This document shows positions 1-13,700 of a DNA stretch of 64,000 nt, in pieces (the first letter of the stretch is position 1; every line of letters starts with the position of its first letter). This stretch comes from Rhyacichthys aspro (Eukaryota > Chordata > Actinopteri > Gobiiformes > Rhyacichthyidae), in NCBI GenBank assembly GCA_036850595.1, contig CM072161.1, positions 8,143,905 to 8,207,904 on the forward strand. The letters are read 5' to 3'. A program made the translations under genes and the position numbers. A model generated the notes under the pieces. It had not been told where the DNA came from. It worked only from the letters and a program-made list of their open reading frames with translations, and ran no database searches.

Positions 1-373
1 GTTCAAATCCAACTAAAACATGTTTAAACCCAACAAAGACCTGTTCAAATCCAACTAAAACATGTTCCAATCCAACTGATACCTGTTGAAATCCATCTAA
101 AACCTGTTCAAATCTAAGACCTGTTCAAATCCAAATATAACCTGTTCAAATCCATCTAAAACCTCCTTAAATCCATCTAAAACCAGTTCAAATCCAACTA
201 AAACATGTTCAAATCCAACTAAGACTTGTTCAAATCCAACTGTAACATCTTCATATTAAACTAAAACATGTTCAAATCGAACTAAAACCGATTCAAATCC
301 AGGTGAAACATGGTGAAATCCACCTGAGACCTGTACAAATCCAACTATAACCTGTTCAAATCCAACTAAAACC
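1..373. repeat. 21-bp minisatellite, block 1
   Basis: Tandem array of an imperfect 21-bp unit close to CCTGTTCAAATCCAACTAAAA, running from the window edge to about position 373. Units vary by substitutions (aac/atc, acat/acct) and there are a few short or long copies. The array probably continues left of the window. A second block of the same unit lies at about 1933-2130. No gene is associated with it. Confidence 0.9.
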
Positions 374-1932
374 AACTGATATTTGGAATAAGAATAAAAT
401 CAGAAGAGACTGTCAGCCCTTGGACATTTTCCTCATCAAATCCCTCTTTCCAAAATGTTTGTACACCTCTGATTTTTTTGCGATAAAGCATGTGATTGTT
501 TGCCCACTCCCGGTTCCCATAACACTACATCTCGAACGACTCGTGAAACTAACTCTGAATCTGACATTGTCTACATACATAAGCCCTGTCAGTCAGTCGG
601 CACCTGCTACTCACTCCCCATTTACTGCCCCCTGCCCCCTGCCCCATCACGCCCAGGCTAATGGCTCTTATCAGGCCTCGGAGAATCAGATCTGCACAAG
701 GAAATGAGCTGAGCTGCCTCCGACTTCTTCATATCTGAAGCATATTTGTGCCCCGTCCCACCATTAGGCTTTCCATGCTCAGGGGTCCACTGGCACTCTT
801 TTCATATAACGCCATAATGTCAGGAAATGAAAAGCAAAATAAAGAGAAATGCTCTTACTGTCTGACTAGTGGACCATGTGACTAGAACTGTTTATGCCTC
901 CGTTAAACAACCCCTTCGTTATGCATGGCGCTCCCAATATTTTTTTTTCAACTCCCGCTTCATCCCCAAGCCAGAATTCCATTTGCGCGGCCGTGACATT
1001 TTTTATGTGATTTATTCTATTGTCCCGAGTCCTCCGGCCATGGCTGCCCCTCCGCCTCATCTTCTTGCCATGAGCTTTGACAATCCCAGCCTTTGTTTTT
1101 GCAATGAGAAGCAGCATTCTTTCAGCGGGATGACCTCCTCTGTCTCTACAGGGGCTGGCACCGAGGACGTGACCCTACCCCGGGATTGGATAGCACCCGC
1201 CGGATGCTGGGGGGACCGGACCAGTCAGTTGTCGCCCCGATTCTGCCGCTGACACTCTCTCCTGGACCCAACCTGATGGATTCTTCAGTTTGTCACGGCT
1301 GCCAGAGCGAGGCTTTGCAACAATATCATCTTCTGTAGCCACAGCACGACACTGACAGCATTTATTTCTGTAAGTACACATTCATTATCCAAATATTGCA
1401 GTTAATTAGACGGAGAGTCGGTCCAGACAGATGTTTTCGGTGCAGGGTTTACCTTCTTTCACATACTACAGCGGTGTCAGGTTTCAAAGCTAAGCAGAGT
1501 TGAAGCCGAGACCAAAGGAACTCAAGTGTGAAAGAGTTTTATCCCGAAAAATCCCCAAAGCACCTGTAATTTATTCAGGCACCTCGCGCAACTTTCACAT
1601 CTCATCCTTGAAATTCTTACCGTGAGCATCAGAGCAGGAAATGTATGGATAGTGCAACAGTAACACGCGATAGCAGCAGATGTTATCACACCATTACACT
1701 GTATGTCGTCATTTAAATAAGAATTTGAACTTTTGGGGTGTGCTACATTTTTTCAGTTCAACTAAAACTACAATGTATGAAATGTACATGTTCCCACAAA
1801 AAATGCCTAGCTTAGATTTAGAGATGAACGTAGATGTAGTAGATGTTAGTGCTGACATTAGAAGCAAATAACACTTTCTATTCTGTATTTGTTTTGGGTG
1901 GATTTGATTTATGCAAAAAAACCCAAAAGAAA
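374..1932. other. Intergenic, possible b3gat1 5' noncoding exon
   Basis: No coding gene is recognised here. One stretch (about 1150-1371) begins after a pyrimidine-rich tract ending in acag and ends at a consensus donor (gtaagt), so it could be a 5' noncoding exon of a gene to the right such as b3gat1. That is a guess from splice signals only; transcript data would decide it. Confidence 0.3.
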
Positions 1933-2130
1933 TAAAATCTAAAATCTGTTAAAATCCATCTAAAACCTTTTCAAATCCAATTAAAACCTGTTCAAATCCA
2001 ACTAAAACCTTTTCAAATCCATCTAAAATCTGTTCAAGTCCAATTAAAGCCTGTTCAAATCCATCTAAAACCTGTTCAAGTCCAATTAAAACCTGTTCAA
2101 ATCTGACTAAAAACTGTTCAAATCCACTTA
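1933..2130. repeat. 21-bp minisatellite, block 2
   Basis: About nine copies of the same unit as the array at 1-373, with 'tgttcaaatccatctaaaac' spacing. Because 21 is a multiple of three, the complement reads as an open frame with a seven-residue period of the type GFEQVLI. I take that as a by-product of the repeat, not a gene. Confidence 0.9.
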
Positions 2131-2236
2131 CAAACCATTGCAATCACAAATAACACTTTATTTGAGGAACTGCTAATCAAAACATTTCTGCTTAATTTGA
2201 TTTCTTACGCTAATACTAGATAACTATGTTTGTGCA

Positions 2237-2330
2237 TATGTTTATTTATTAGGATCCCCATTAGCTTCTGTCGTAGCAGTTGCAACATCATAAATAACGA
2301 CTGAAATAGAAAAACACTAAAAATAAAAAA
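2237..2330. mobile_element. Possible LINE 3'-end remnant
   Basis: The stretch beginning TTTATTTATTAGGATCCCCA and continuing ttagcttctg resembles the 3' tail of interspersed retroelements very common in teleost genomes. Only the end is recognisable; no reverse transcriptase frame is present. A repeat-library search would confirm or reject this. Confidence 0.35.
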
Positions 2331-5300
2331 TGTTGAGATGGTTTCTACAACAATTACATCAAACAAATAAAACAATATTAGCATACTCATACATACAATC
2401 AATCTGTGATGGAGCTAAGTTGCGATTTTAGTTTCCTTTTGAAAACTGGTTAATTCTTGTATTTATTTTTTTTATTTTTTTTAAAGCAAATTGGGTAAAA
2501 TGAGAATGTATTTAACCAAAATATTGAAGCTTTTCATAAAATAAGTGAGGTTGACCAGTTAAGAAATCCATGAAAGAAATATGTGCTGTAACAGAATTTG
2601 TCGTTGTCTGATAGAATTTATTTATTTATTTCTTTTACTTGTTTTCTTGTGTATCTTCTAGATCTGTTCATTAGCACCAAACCATAGAAACCCATTAGAT
2701 GGCAATAGTGACACGAGAATTAGTGTATTATTCAAGTGTCATCATAAAAACATTCAGAACATTTTGAACTGTAGAAACAAGGTTATATAGAGTTAAATAT
2801 TGGTCAAATCTTTCTGATGTGTAGATTTGACACTTTTGACAGTGCTGGCCTTCAGTTTGAGAAGGTAGACTGACCCAAACAAGGGAAAAAAACTTCTCTG
2901 AAAGAGGCTTGCGTGCTTTGACATTCATTTCACTGCTTCAACAAAAGTGAATGTGCTGACAAAACACTAGATAAAACTTTTATGAGTGCGGCCGTTAATT
3001 GGTTTCCGCCACGACAGGCAGTGTGACAAGGCTTTAAAAACTGCATTTCTGGAGACGAGATGAGGTAAAAAAAAAAAAAAAAAAAGTGTGTGATTTCCAG
3101 TCGAGTTGTAGTGTGTGTTTGGCAGCGTCCTTATCACAATGCCTCTTCTATAACCCGCCTTCGGATCTTTAGCTCTGCACAGTTCTGTCCCGGCTCGTTA
3201 GCCTCCAATCAGGGGTTTTCATGAGCCCGGCTCCACTCTGTGAGCACCTCATCGCCCCGAGCAGCCTGTGCCATTTGGCTGCCATTAGCACAGACAACAT
3301 TAGTATGGATTTCCCCACTGAGACGGGATTTAAAGACACCGTCGGAGAGGTCTGATATCAGTAGGGACCTATTTATAGTCTTCGCGGGGTGTGTGATACA
3401 TTTTAAACACGCACTTTAGGACGTTAGGGCCTTTTCTAGCCGGCGCACCGACGATGGCATCTTATTGCAGTCTGCTTTTCAATTGTAGTGCTTTGACGCA
3501 ATCACTGTTTATCATCAGCCAACTCTGGTGAGCATCATTAGCGTTCAGTGGAGCAGCCTAAGCGAAATGTGGTTTAATGAGCAGTGAAAAAATGTAATGG
3601 TCTGGTTTTGTGCCACGTAAAGACAATGCAACACAACAAAGACAGTTTGGGAAAGCAATATCGTGCCATTGCTCACAAACGATTTCTGTGTGTGGTGACT
3701 GGGGTATTGAACACTTTAATCGCCTGTTATTGTTCAGTGCTCTCATACAGGCCAATTGCAATGTTCGCAGCTGAATTAGCACAGCAGATGAAAGCAGTGA
3801 GGTATTGTCTGGAAAGAACAAAGAAAAGATGAGGAGAAATGTGTATTTGGAGGGTACAGTGGAAGAATACTGTAGACCTCACCCTGACTGTCAATGAATG
3901 TGTTTGATGCCATCTAACTACACACCTTCTGGACTAAAAGCTGCAGTTTGACTGACAGGGATAATTGTGCTGCGGTGCATCTGACAGGAAGGCAGACAGC
4001 TTTCGTTTTCTTCATTAATCAGGCCAGCTCTTCTTCTTCTTCACTGTATCTTTGTTGTTGTATGTTGCTTGAGAAGATGCTTTAGTCCCATGTCATTGCA
4101 TGAAGATAAATACAGTACATATAGAATGTGGAAAAAAATGTGTTTGCAGGCATCATTAAAGTTATATTTAAAAAAAGGGGAACACTTTTCGCATTTGTCT
4201 GTCTTCAAAAATAGAGACATTTAAATCTGAAAAAAGAATGTAGTGGTTAAATTAAATTAAATCCTGTCAGAGGTGGAACCAAGTCATAGTTTTTTCAAGT
4301 CACAATTAAGTCTCGAGTCTTTGTCCTCAAGTACCAAGTCCAAGTCTGGTCCAAAGTCCTATACTTCCAGATTTCCAGTCCTCTTGATATTAATATGATG
4401 TTCAAATTAAACAATGTTAGCTTTTAAATCTGTATTTATTTAACTAAAGAATTATGAAGCAAGTACAACTGACAAGTTCTTGTATTTCTATAGAATATTT
4501 AATCAAAAAAGTATTGTCATAATGATTTTTTCAATGCTTTGGTGATCAGTGATTTACAATGTGTGGGCTGCTTTTTGTCCTTGGTTGTAAAGCGCTGAGC
4601 TTTACAGAGCGCATTTGAAGGCAGCGTCATACGAGTAAGGCGTGGCTTTACTCTGTTTACTCTGTCAAACTATTTAAGAAAATGAATTGTTTCGTGCACA
4701 TTCTTTTAATCTTTGGGGGAGAAGCATTAAATCCTTTCAGGTCAGCGGCTCAAGTCCAAGTGAAGTCTCGAGTCTTTGGTGTTCAAGTCCAGGTCAAGTT
4801 ACAAGTCTTTTTGCGTTTTCTCAAGTACGAATTAATCAATCCAAATTTGTGTCTGACTCCAGTCCATGTCACGCATACAGACACTCATTCAGCCTCAGTA
4901 AAGCATCAGTCTTGCGCCTTAGCACCATCTTTTCCTTTGGTGAATGAGAATGAATGATATATTCTACAGAAGCAGCCTCTGTGGGCCACTCTTGATCCAT
5001 CTCTATCTGCTCTCTATGGTACAAAGCTAAACATCCTCATACTTTATAGCAAAAAGATTTTCATCCAGTGCACATTACAATATTTGAAAGGTCATGCTCT
5101 GAAGTGAATAAAAAGAAAGAATCCATGTTATGCTGCATCAAGGTGAAAGGTCCTGTAACTGTTCACAAATGGTGGAAACAGAGTGTAGTTGAGTTACCTG
5201 ATGGCAAAATGATGGCCGGCAAAGGGCTACACACTGCATCTGCATCAAAGAGCAAAAGTCTATTACTCATAAATAATCATGGTGGTGTGCTGTTTTAACG

Positions 5301-6819
5301 TGACCCCATTAAACCATTCCCAGTGTGTTAATTAGCCTCCACAACCTTTGATCTCAAGCTCAGTCTGATCTTTTATTTATTTTTTTTAATCAAGGATTAA
5401 TTATGCCTAAATGCTAAGATCAACCTGCAATGGATGTGTCTAATACAGCAGCGCCAGGGCTGTTGTGGTCGGATATGGTGCACACATACATGTGTGGATG
5501 GTAGATGGGAGGATATGTGCGGACTAAGAGGGCAGTTGATAAGCTGTAGATTCTGTGAATTTTTATGTGAGAGGCAAACACTAATATTGCATGTTGTCTT
5601 TCCACAGGAACCAACAACTGTGTAGTGTCCTTTTCAGATGCTCCTCTCTGTGGGATCGGTTGAAGAAATGACCATGTGCCATAAACAAAGGTATGAAGCA
5701 CTCGTGTGTTGTTACTTGTAGCATTTATTCAGTATCAGAATCAACAGTCTTTAGAGAGAATGTATCATGCATTGGTTTTGGTCTTCACTCGCTCTAAGCC
5801 CAAAAAAATCTTGGTTTTGTCTGGTCTTGGTCACAGCTTGGTCTCCCTTGGACACTTTTTTTCTTCATACAAACCACATACATGCATGAATGTATTACCT
5901 CGTGTCTTCCATTATCTTGTCATGTCTGTGTTGACTAACAGCTAATGGCTTGACCCTTCATAGTCCCCTCTAATCACCAGCTAAAGTCTTCTCTGCAGTT
6001 CACTGGACGCTTTCAAATGAGACAAAGAGAAAGCTGGGAGCATTTTCTGACCTATTTTTTGTTGTTGTTGTTGTTGTGCTGCAGTGGTGTCAGGCTTGTG
6101 CTGCCTCCACACTAAATGCCTCCTCGGATGAACTACAGGCCTCTCAGCCACGGTCAGCTGATGTTCAGCATGCTCTAGTGACAGACATCTCCTGTGTATA
6201 CACTCCTCATAGTGAGCCATTAGACAGTTTTTCATTCAAAATATAACTCTGCAGAGAAATGCATTCAAATAGGAGATCTCCTAATGCAGTCTTGTCAGAT
6301 AGAGAAGAGTAGCTATTGCTGTGAATGTCTGTCTGTGTGACAGCAGCAATAGCAAAAATCATCCTGACTTAAGCGTACAGCACTTTATTTAAAATTGTTA
6401 CAGAATAAGACAGAAAATGTATGAAAATGTGAAGTGTTTTTCTTTGTGACTCAAATGAAAATATGAATCACATTTTTGTTTCTTGGGCCTAACTCTTGAA
6501 AGAAGTTTGAGGCGAGAGCTCTTACACAATACACCTTTCAAAACTGATTTGTTTCAGCTGTCCTCTCTTTGTCCAAAGCATACACTGTATTTAAAACACA
6601 CAAAGACAGTTAAGCCCACTCTTTGTCATTGGAAATTAAAGGGGTCACAAGCATTATAAGGCTTTTGTTAGACCCAGAACAAACAGACCCTCGTCTCTTG
6701 CATCTTCTTAAAGAGTCTGAATGTGTCTTACAGTTTGTAGACATTAACAAACATCTCATGATCACACTCCACATGATGTGCCCTGCAGGTAGTGACATGA
6801 TGCAGGTCTGACCCTGGAG
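2331..6819. other. Upstream region of b3gat1, no coding gene seen
   Basis: About 4.5 kb with no supported coding exon. It holds a poly-A run (about 3068-3085), a pair of CAAGTC-rich repeats (separate entry) and a (GTT)n microsatellite at about 6059-6077. The region probably contains noncoding exons and regulatory DNA of b3gat1, but nothing specific can be shown from sequence alone. Confidence 0.5.
4266..4870. repeat. Paired CAAGTC-rich repeats
   Basis: Two stretches, about 4266-4385 and 4735-4870, are dense in the hexamer CAAGTC and share the 16-mer aagtctcgagtctttg in the same orientation, about 450 bp apart. This looks like a low-complexity dispersed fish repeat, perhaps both ends of one degraded element. 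No coding potential and no clear target-site duplication was found. Confidence 0.5.
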
Positions 6820-8686
6820 ATGCCGAAGAGACGAGACATCGTCGCCATTGTGTTGATTGTGTTGCCGTGGACACTGCTCATCACAGTTTGGCACCAGAGC
6901 GCCATCACTCCTCTGCTCGCTGCTCACAAGAGTAATCAACTCATGTTTATTTCCCATGAATATTTATGTCAATATGAGCTTCTGTTATCAAGTGCTGTGT
7001 ACAGCTTCAGGCAGCACTCGGGTCAGTAAATACATCAGTGGGTAGTAAACGAAATATTTTTTCATGTATATAACTAACATTAGATTATTTTAAAATGCAA
7101 TAAAGACAATGTATATATCAGGCACTAGAAACATCTGGGACTGCTCTTCTACTACTCGACAGCACTTTTTCAGTCCAAGTACACATATGAGTTCATTCAT
7201 GTAGTCAATGTGATATTTGAGAGAGGAACAATAGAAAACATTGTCATCATACTTATGGAAGGTTTAACAATATCAGAGGCAACTATACTCTCTTCTTTTC
7301 CTTTTCTTGTAGATGATAGACAGAGTGGTCGGTCCAACTCCAGGAACGCCTTTGCCTTTAAGGACTCCTGCTCCCCTCAGAACCGGGACATTGTGGAGGT
7401 GGTGCGCACTGAGTATGTTTACAGCCGCCCTCCGCCCTGGTCTGATGTTCTCCCAACCATCCACGTGGTCACTCCCACCTACAGCCGGCCTGTGCAGAAG
7501 GCCGAGCTGACCCGGCTGGCCAACACCCTTCTCCATGTGCCCAACCTGCACTGGATCCTGGTGGAGGACTCCCTGAAGAGGACTGCTCTGGTCAGCCGCT
7601 TCCTGCAGGACACCAGCCTCAACTACACCCATCTGAACGTGGAGACGCCCAGGAACTACAAGGTCCGAGGGGACACCAGGGACCCCCGCATTCCCCGGGG
7701 GACCATACAGAGGAACCTGGCTCTGCGCTGGCTCCGGGAGACCTTCAACATCAACACCAGCCAGCCTGGCATTGTCTACTTCGCAGATGATGACAACACA
7801 TACAGTCTGGAGCTGTTTGAGGAGGTCAGACTTAAACATTAGGTGTGAGAATAACAGAGTAACACAATGGAGATTCAATATAATGCCCACCATTCTGGCA
7901 ATGATCAACAGTATACAATAAGATATGGCACCAAAAGTTATGGCATATTCTGCATTTATTACTGCAACACAGTGACATCAGAAATGAAACAATGCACTGA
8001 GTGTCATTTGGGACATTGACATAAAAATTTCTCACTCTAATATTGAGTATCTCTGTTTTCAGATGCGCTCCACTAAAAAGGTGTCGGTCTGGCCTGTGGC
8101 CTTCGTAGGTGGCCTTCGTTATGAGTCTCCTAAAGTGAACACTCTGGGTAAAGTGTACGGCTGGAAAACCGTGTTTGACCCCCACCGGCCCTTTGCCATC
8201 GACATGGCTGGGTTTGCAGTGAACCTGCGACTCATTCTGTCTAAACCTCAGGCCTATTTCAAGCTGCGCGGTGTGAAGGGAGGCTATCAAGAGAGCAGTT
8301 TATTAAAGGAGCTGGTAACCTTAGGCGACCTGGAGCCTAAAGCTGCAAACTGCACTAAGGTAGGAACACACTTTAAAATGGTGTGCTATGGCCATTACTC
8401 TATTGCACTCAGAACAAGCAGTCTCCTCAGCTGCAGAAAAAAGCTTTGTCTGTAGATGTCTGCTGCAGTCTGTAAACTGTCAGCATTAAGACAACACTTC
8501 AGAGAATATTATGACTTTTGCATGTAGTAAATGTTGAACTAGAAATGAATAAACACACATTTCATTACTATACATCTCTGTTCTTTTTTGTACCTGCAGA
8601 TATTAGTATGGCACACACGGACAGAGAAGCCTGTGCTGGTAAATGAGGGCAAGAAAGGATTTACAGACTCCAATGTGGAGATATGA
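6820..8686 (+). CDS. b3gat1: Galactosylgalactosylxylosylprotein 3-beta-glucuronosyltransferase 1 (GlcAT-P)
   Basis: Type II Golgi enzyme that moves glucuronic acid from UDP-GlcA to terminal N-acetyllactosamine, making the HNK-1 epitope precursor on neural glycoproteins. Four coding exons: 6820-6931, 7313-7824, 8063-8359 and 8600-8686. They give exactly 335 aa (human 334). The N-terminus starts MPKRRDIVAIVLIVLPWTLL, a short cytosolic tail then a signal-anchor. The GT43 donor/metal motif is present as YFADDDNTY, followed by AFVGGLRYE and the acceptor-side block FAIDMAGFAVNL. The protein ends GFTDSNVEI. A consensus donor (8706) lies about 20 nt after the stop and an acceptor before 9040, so a 3'UTR exon is likely. 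Which teleost copy (b3gat1a or b) cannot be told here. Confidence 0.96.
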
Positions 8687-8705
8687 CATCCTCCATCTGA
8701 CGCAG

Positions 8706-10719
8706 GTAATAGCACAGATTTAGAAATGCAAATTACTGCAGGCCCATAAAGTAATTATTTTAGGAGATGGACCAAATAAGATATGGATGTTTTAACACAG
8801 ATGTCTGACCTTTCGATTGCACTTGACAAGGACATACGGGAAAAGTATAAAGCTTTAATATGCAGCAGGTAGAGCGGATAAGGGTTTCTAACACTGTGGA
8901 AAAATGAAGCCAGAATAATTATGGATAAAGCTAAATTCAGTGGTTTTGTTTGCTTAGATTAGCTGCAATTACTGCCCACTAAAGCTTAAGCCATAGCTAT
9001 TTTTTTGCATAAATGATTAATCAAATGTGGTCCTTTCAGTGAGAACATCTCACCGTGGGATTCTACCTGGATTTGCAGACCAGCGATGGACAGGGTAAAG
9101 AATATTACAGCAGCACAGTAGCTGTATTTCCCCACAGCTTAAAAATGGATGTGCACCTGTCCAACTGCAGGCAAGGCAAAGCCATGTGTGTGCACCAACT
9201 TTAGTATCAAAGCACAACTGCACAAATCAAGTGTTCCTGCTCTGCTCTGATGTGAGACGCTGGCAGGAGTTGCCAAAAGGCGCTGCGATCTCCGTTGAGT
9301 CCCGAGACAAAGGATATGAGGCGGTTTAACTGCAGGAAGAGATGGCACAGCAAGCAATAAAGAGGCCTCTGAGCGCAGACAGCACCAGCCTAGTGACCAA
9401 TCAGCATTAAAGAGTGCCCTTTTGTTCTGGAGTGAGCTGGCTGTCGGGCACAGGGCTGCACACAGGAATAAAAGAGGTCCTTGTCTTAAGTGAGTCAGCG
9501 CTGACTGACAGACTGCACTGAGGGGATCTGAGCCCTCCCCATGTGTACTGTACAACACTCAGCTATTGAGACGCAGTCCAGACCCAGCACTAATTAGTAG
9601 TCCTGTAACTACCTAACTCAGACATCCATATTCACATGCTCAGCTGTCAGCGCCTATGATGCACATGCACTCGAAAAACAGGCCCCGTGTCTCATTAGAG
9701 CCGCGCATTTATCTCTACAGCGGCTAATTAAGCTCTCGTGCTCTGTACCACCACTAAGATCTCATGTTTAGAGGAGCCACTGCCTGCTACTTCAGCTAAT
9801 CACACTGAAGCTCTCTCTGCAGTATTTATAGATCGCAGTGAGCTGCTCTGCTCGAAAACATGTGGGCTGTGCCAGTGAGAGTTAGTGTTGAAAAAGGCCA
9901 TCACTCAAAAGAGTAAATTGGATGTGCATCTTTTTCAAATAGCCGTATAACACAGTAATTATTCTCACCATGGACGGCTGCCTTGCAAGTGATGATTTCA
10001 TAGGCCATTGACTAGCAGCACTTACAAATGCTAATGTCCACCCCGAGTGTTAAATATGTGAATGTTGAAAAGTTCGGCTGCTTTTAGCGTGACAGATTTC
10101 AAAAGGCTTGGGTTTTTAAATGAAACTGGTCATTTTCACACCTTGATGGCAATTACACAGCACACACAGACTGACTGGAAAAAAAACAAAACAGCTCTGT
10201 GATTTACATTTTAAACATTTCACTTTTTCACATCTCTCACAGCATTTTTATCACAAAGTATTTGCACACATTCACCTATAATGGACTCTTAAAGCAACAC
10301 GACGTAACTTTTCAGTATTTGCACCGACTTAAGAGACTGGAACTGCACTGCTGCAAATGCATGGGACCGTTATGTCTCAGTATGTATCTGTATGTATTTA
10401 TAAGGCGTGTGGAGGAACTGTGTTCATCTGACCAGATATGTGTTTTAGTAGCATATGAGGTAAACTAAGTGCACTGGGTCTACGACAGAAGGCTTACTCT
10501 GACTCTTTTGTTGAAGTCACTAAATGTCTTTGAGGCAGCATATTTAATTATTTCAAGGTGTTGTATTAAAGTTACAGAGTGTAGCTTTAACCGTGATGCA
10601 TCCGGAAACTGGGCATTTGCAGTCATTTTGTTTGAGTGTAACAGCCGGTACTGTATGTAAATAAGGTAATAAAAAACACTCCCACATGAACACGTCTGTT
10701 TGTTTTTTTCTCGTCACGG
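8706..10719. other. b3gat1 3' region and convergent intergenic DNA
   Basis: Contains the probable 3'UTR intron (8706-9039) and 3'UTR of b3gat1, then DNA between the converging b3gat1 and GH35 genes. No coding exon with both splice sites and family similarity was found. A 139-codon open frame on the minus strand (9139-9558) has no recognisable features. Confidence 0.5.
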
Positions 10720-13700
10720 TCACTGGATGTCTGCCGCCATGCCCAGATCAGGCGAGTCCTCAAAGTGGACCTTGTAGTCACCCTCTTGCTCTTCGAACAC
10801 AATGACCTTTTAAAGCAAACAGAGAAAAAAAAATTCTCAAATGATGTGATCTGAATGGTATTAGAGCACACTTTTCATTGCTGACAGTTACCTGGTTAAT
10901 CCCACTGTTGAGAAAGGGTCCGGGGAGATAAAGAGCCTGCTGAGGACCGATTGACCAATAGCGGCCCAGATTGAGCCCATTGATGAAGACAACGCCTTTT
11001 TCCCAGCCCTGAAAGCACAAGATAAAGACCCTGACCGAACACTGAGAATAAATGTATGTCAAAGTTTATATTACTTACTGGTAATTTCACAAATGTGTCG
11101 CTCGGATACCCATAAGCAAAGAGTTTTCCCATGAAGAACCCCGGGAAGCTGGGGTTTTTAGACAGAGTTTTCCACGGTGCCTGATACAGACTAAAACGAA
11201 GCAATTTCAAATCACAGATAAATAAACGCAATCTACCGTACTTTCGAACCAATAAAGTGAACAAACCTGTCAATAAAACTGGGTTTCATATCCAGGCTGT
11301 ATATTGTGAAGTCCCTCAAGGGAGTATTGTTTAATAAAATGTCCCCCACTAGACCTGAGAGAACACAAATCAAAATTGACTCGCACCATCTCGGGGCTGA
11401 GAGTGATTTAATATCAGTAACAATGCGCTGCACCTTTGTGTTGTTTGTCAAGGTCCCTTCCTTGGTGAACACGTCCGCAGTTTTCCACCAATAAGCTTAA
11501 AGTTCTTCTTCCCTGCAGCAATTGATCGCTTTTATGTGAAATTTGACAAGGCAGCTGCAGACATTTACAGTTCATCTTGATGCCGTACCTCACCATCAGG
11601 AACGGCCAGCTCCAGAGCCTTCCGTTTGAAAAGCCCAATGTAGATTTTGTCCAAAAACACCTGCGATAAATGAATAAATAAGACAAATAGAAATCTTTGT
11701 GAAATTTAAAGTGATTGTTCTCATATCCTTATATACAGTAAAGACTCACCAGGGCCCGGTCTCTGACATTGTCTCCAGACTTCAGTAACCCCCCGCTGGT
11801 TATGGTGGTCTCATACAGAGTGTAGCCATACGCCTGCCCGTTGTTGCTGTTTACAGGTAGGTTCTCCATGCTTACTGGCCTGTGTGACTTGAAAGGCTGA
11901 AGATAAAATTAAATTAGACTCCTATATTATCCCACAGACAATTATAGTGCTCACATACTTCCTCTGTGAAGCTCAAAGCGTCCCACAACGACAGGTGCTG
12001 GTACATAATGGCAGGTTCATACGCCTCTCTATAATGCAGGGTCGGCATGTCAGGGAAGGTCTCCCCATCTGCTCAAAAGGTCAAACTCAGTATAAGAAGT
12101 CAGAGTTTGCTTTATTTTTGTCTGTGACTGTGATTGTGATTGACTTACTGCTGTAGCGAGAAAATAGATCCCTCAGGAGGTGGTACTTTGGAGTGTACTC
12201 TCCAGATTCAGACAATGGAGCGTCATAGTCTGTAACACACCACAGTAACAGTCACACACTGCCACCTAATGGACGTTAAGGATTTTTCACTTCAGGGTAT
12301 CAAAAATTCAAAGTAAGGAAACATGTTTATCTGTGCACTGATGTTCTTTTTTTCTTTGCTCTCTACAGTAAATGCTCTAACAAAAAGTATAAAAAATAGA
12401 TAATAAGAAGAATGGCAGTATGTAAACAGTACCTGAGTTAAATTCTCTGAACTTCACAAGAGAAGTATGTACTAATAACTATGAATGAACTAATAAGGAG
12501 TTTGAAACAAAAGACTGGTGATACCCTTTGTTTGTTTACTACAATTTTTTTTTACTACTTTTTTTTATCTGTTTAATGCATTTTTGTTTTTTGGAAAAAG
12601 AAAAAACAAAAATATAAGACAATGTAAATGAAGATCATCATGTCATGTTCTTTTGGTAAGTTCCAAAAACCTAAAAAAAAGAAGCTTTTAAACTTTGTAT
12701 GTGAATGGGGTATTTGTTAGATTTACATGTTGGTTCTGAATAGAATTTCGAAAAAAAAAAAAAAAGTATGTAAACTAAGTACATTAATGTTCAAGGTGGA
12801 GCTAGTTCTCCTGAAACCACCAGCACTTCCATCATGTGTACATTTGCATGAGTGACAATGGCAGTGTGTTGATGAGAACTCACCGTAGCTGGACACCAGG
12901 GCTCTGTACGAGGGATCCGCCAGAGCTCCGGTCAAAAAACCAAAACTGGAGCCTCCGTGGAACATGTACAGGCTGACGGACATGCCACGCCTCAGGATTT
13001 CTCTCACTGTTGACACCATATCTAGACATAGGTTTGAAGAATTATTGTAACCACATGCAACTGGAATAAGTGATTTAAGACATATGACAAGACGCTGGAA
13101 ATCAAGCATATCTTCTTGCGCACTAATACATTGTTTTTATTATTTTTTATATTTTTCCGACTGTGATGACAAATACAAAGAATACACACATTCACTTGAA
13201 AAAACAGGCCTGTGATTTACATTGAATTTACATGTAGTATTTCTAAATCAAAACAGTGGTTGGAAAAAAGGGCAGAGAGACAGCTGTAGGCACACTTCAA
13301 AACTGTAAATATAAGACTGTGTGGTACCACTTTCAGTTCAAATCCCTGTCTCTTTACACTGTTTCTTTTATAAAGCATTAATAAGTTCTCATAACACATT
13401 AACAATAGTGGCCTGCTGCTTGCCAAATATGTACAATCTCAGTGACATTTAGGGTGTAAGGCTGAACATCTCACTACTTGGCAACCCTTTTTCGTGGGAC
13501 GCAGACTGTTAACTGTTACATACATTTATTTTAATAATAAAAAGAACATCTTTTCTTACCTTCTTGGGGGAGCACATGGTGGAGGTCACCCCAGGCATCA
13601 TACCAGCCTGTCCAATAGTCCATTATCATTGTCGGGCTGTTGGGCTGACAGAAAACACACTAATTGCCATACAGTCAGCTTCACACCTGACAGTGTAATA

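Noticed and set aside
1949..2143. Minus-strand open frame with a seven-residue repeat
   Set aside because: It is produced by the 21-bp minisatellite, whose unit is a multiple of three; no start context or homology.
7273..7908. 211-codon open frame antisense to b3gat1
   Set aside because: It mirrors the GC-rich b3gat1 exon; no recognisable motif and it crosses a real splice site.
9139..9558. 139-codon minus-strand open frame between b3gat1 and the GH35 gene
   Set aside because: Lies in the probable b3gat1 3'UTR; no motif or splice evidence.
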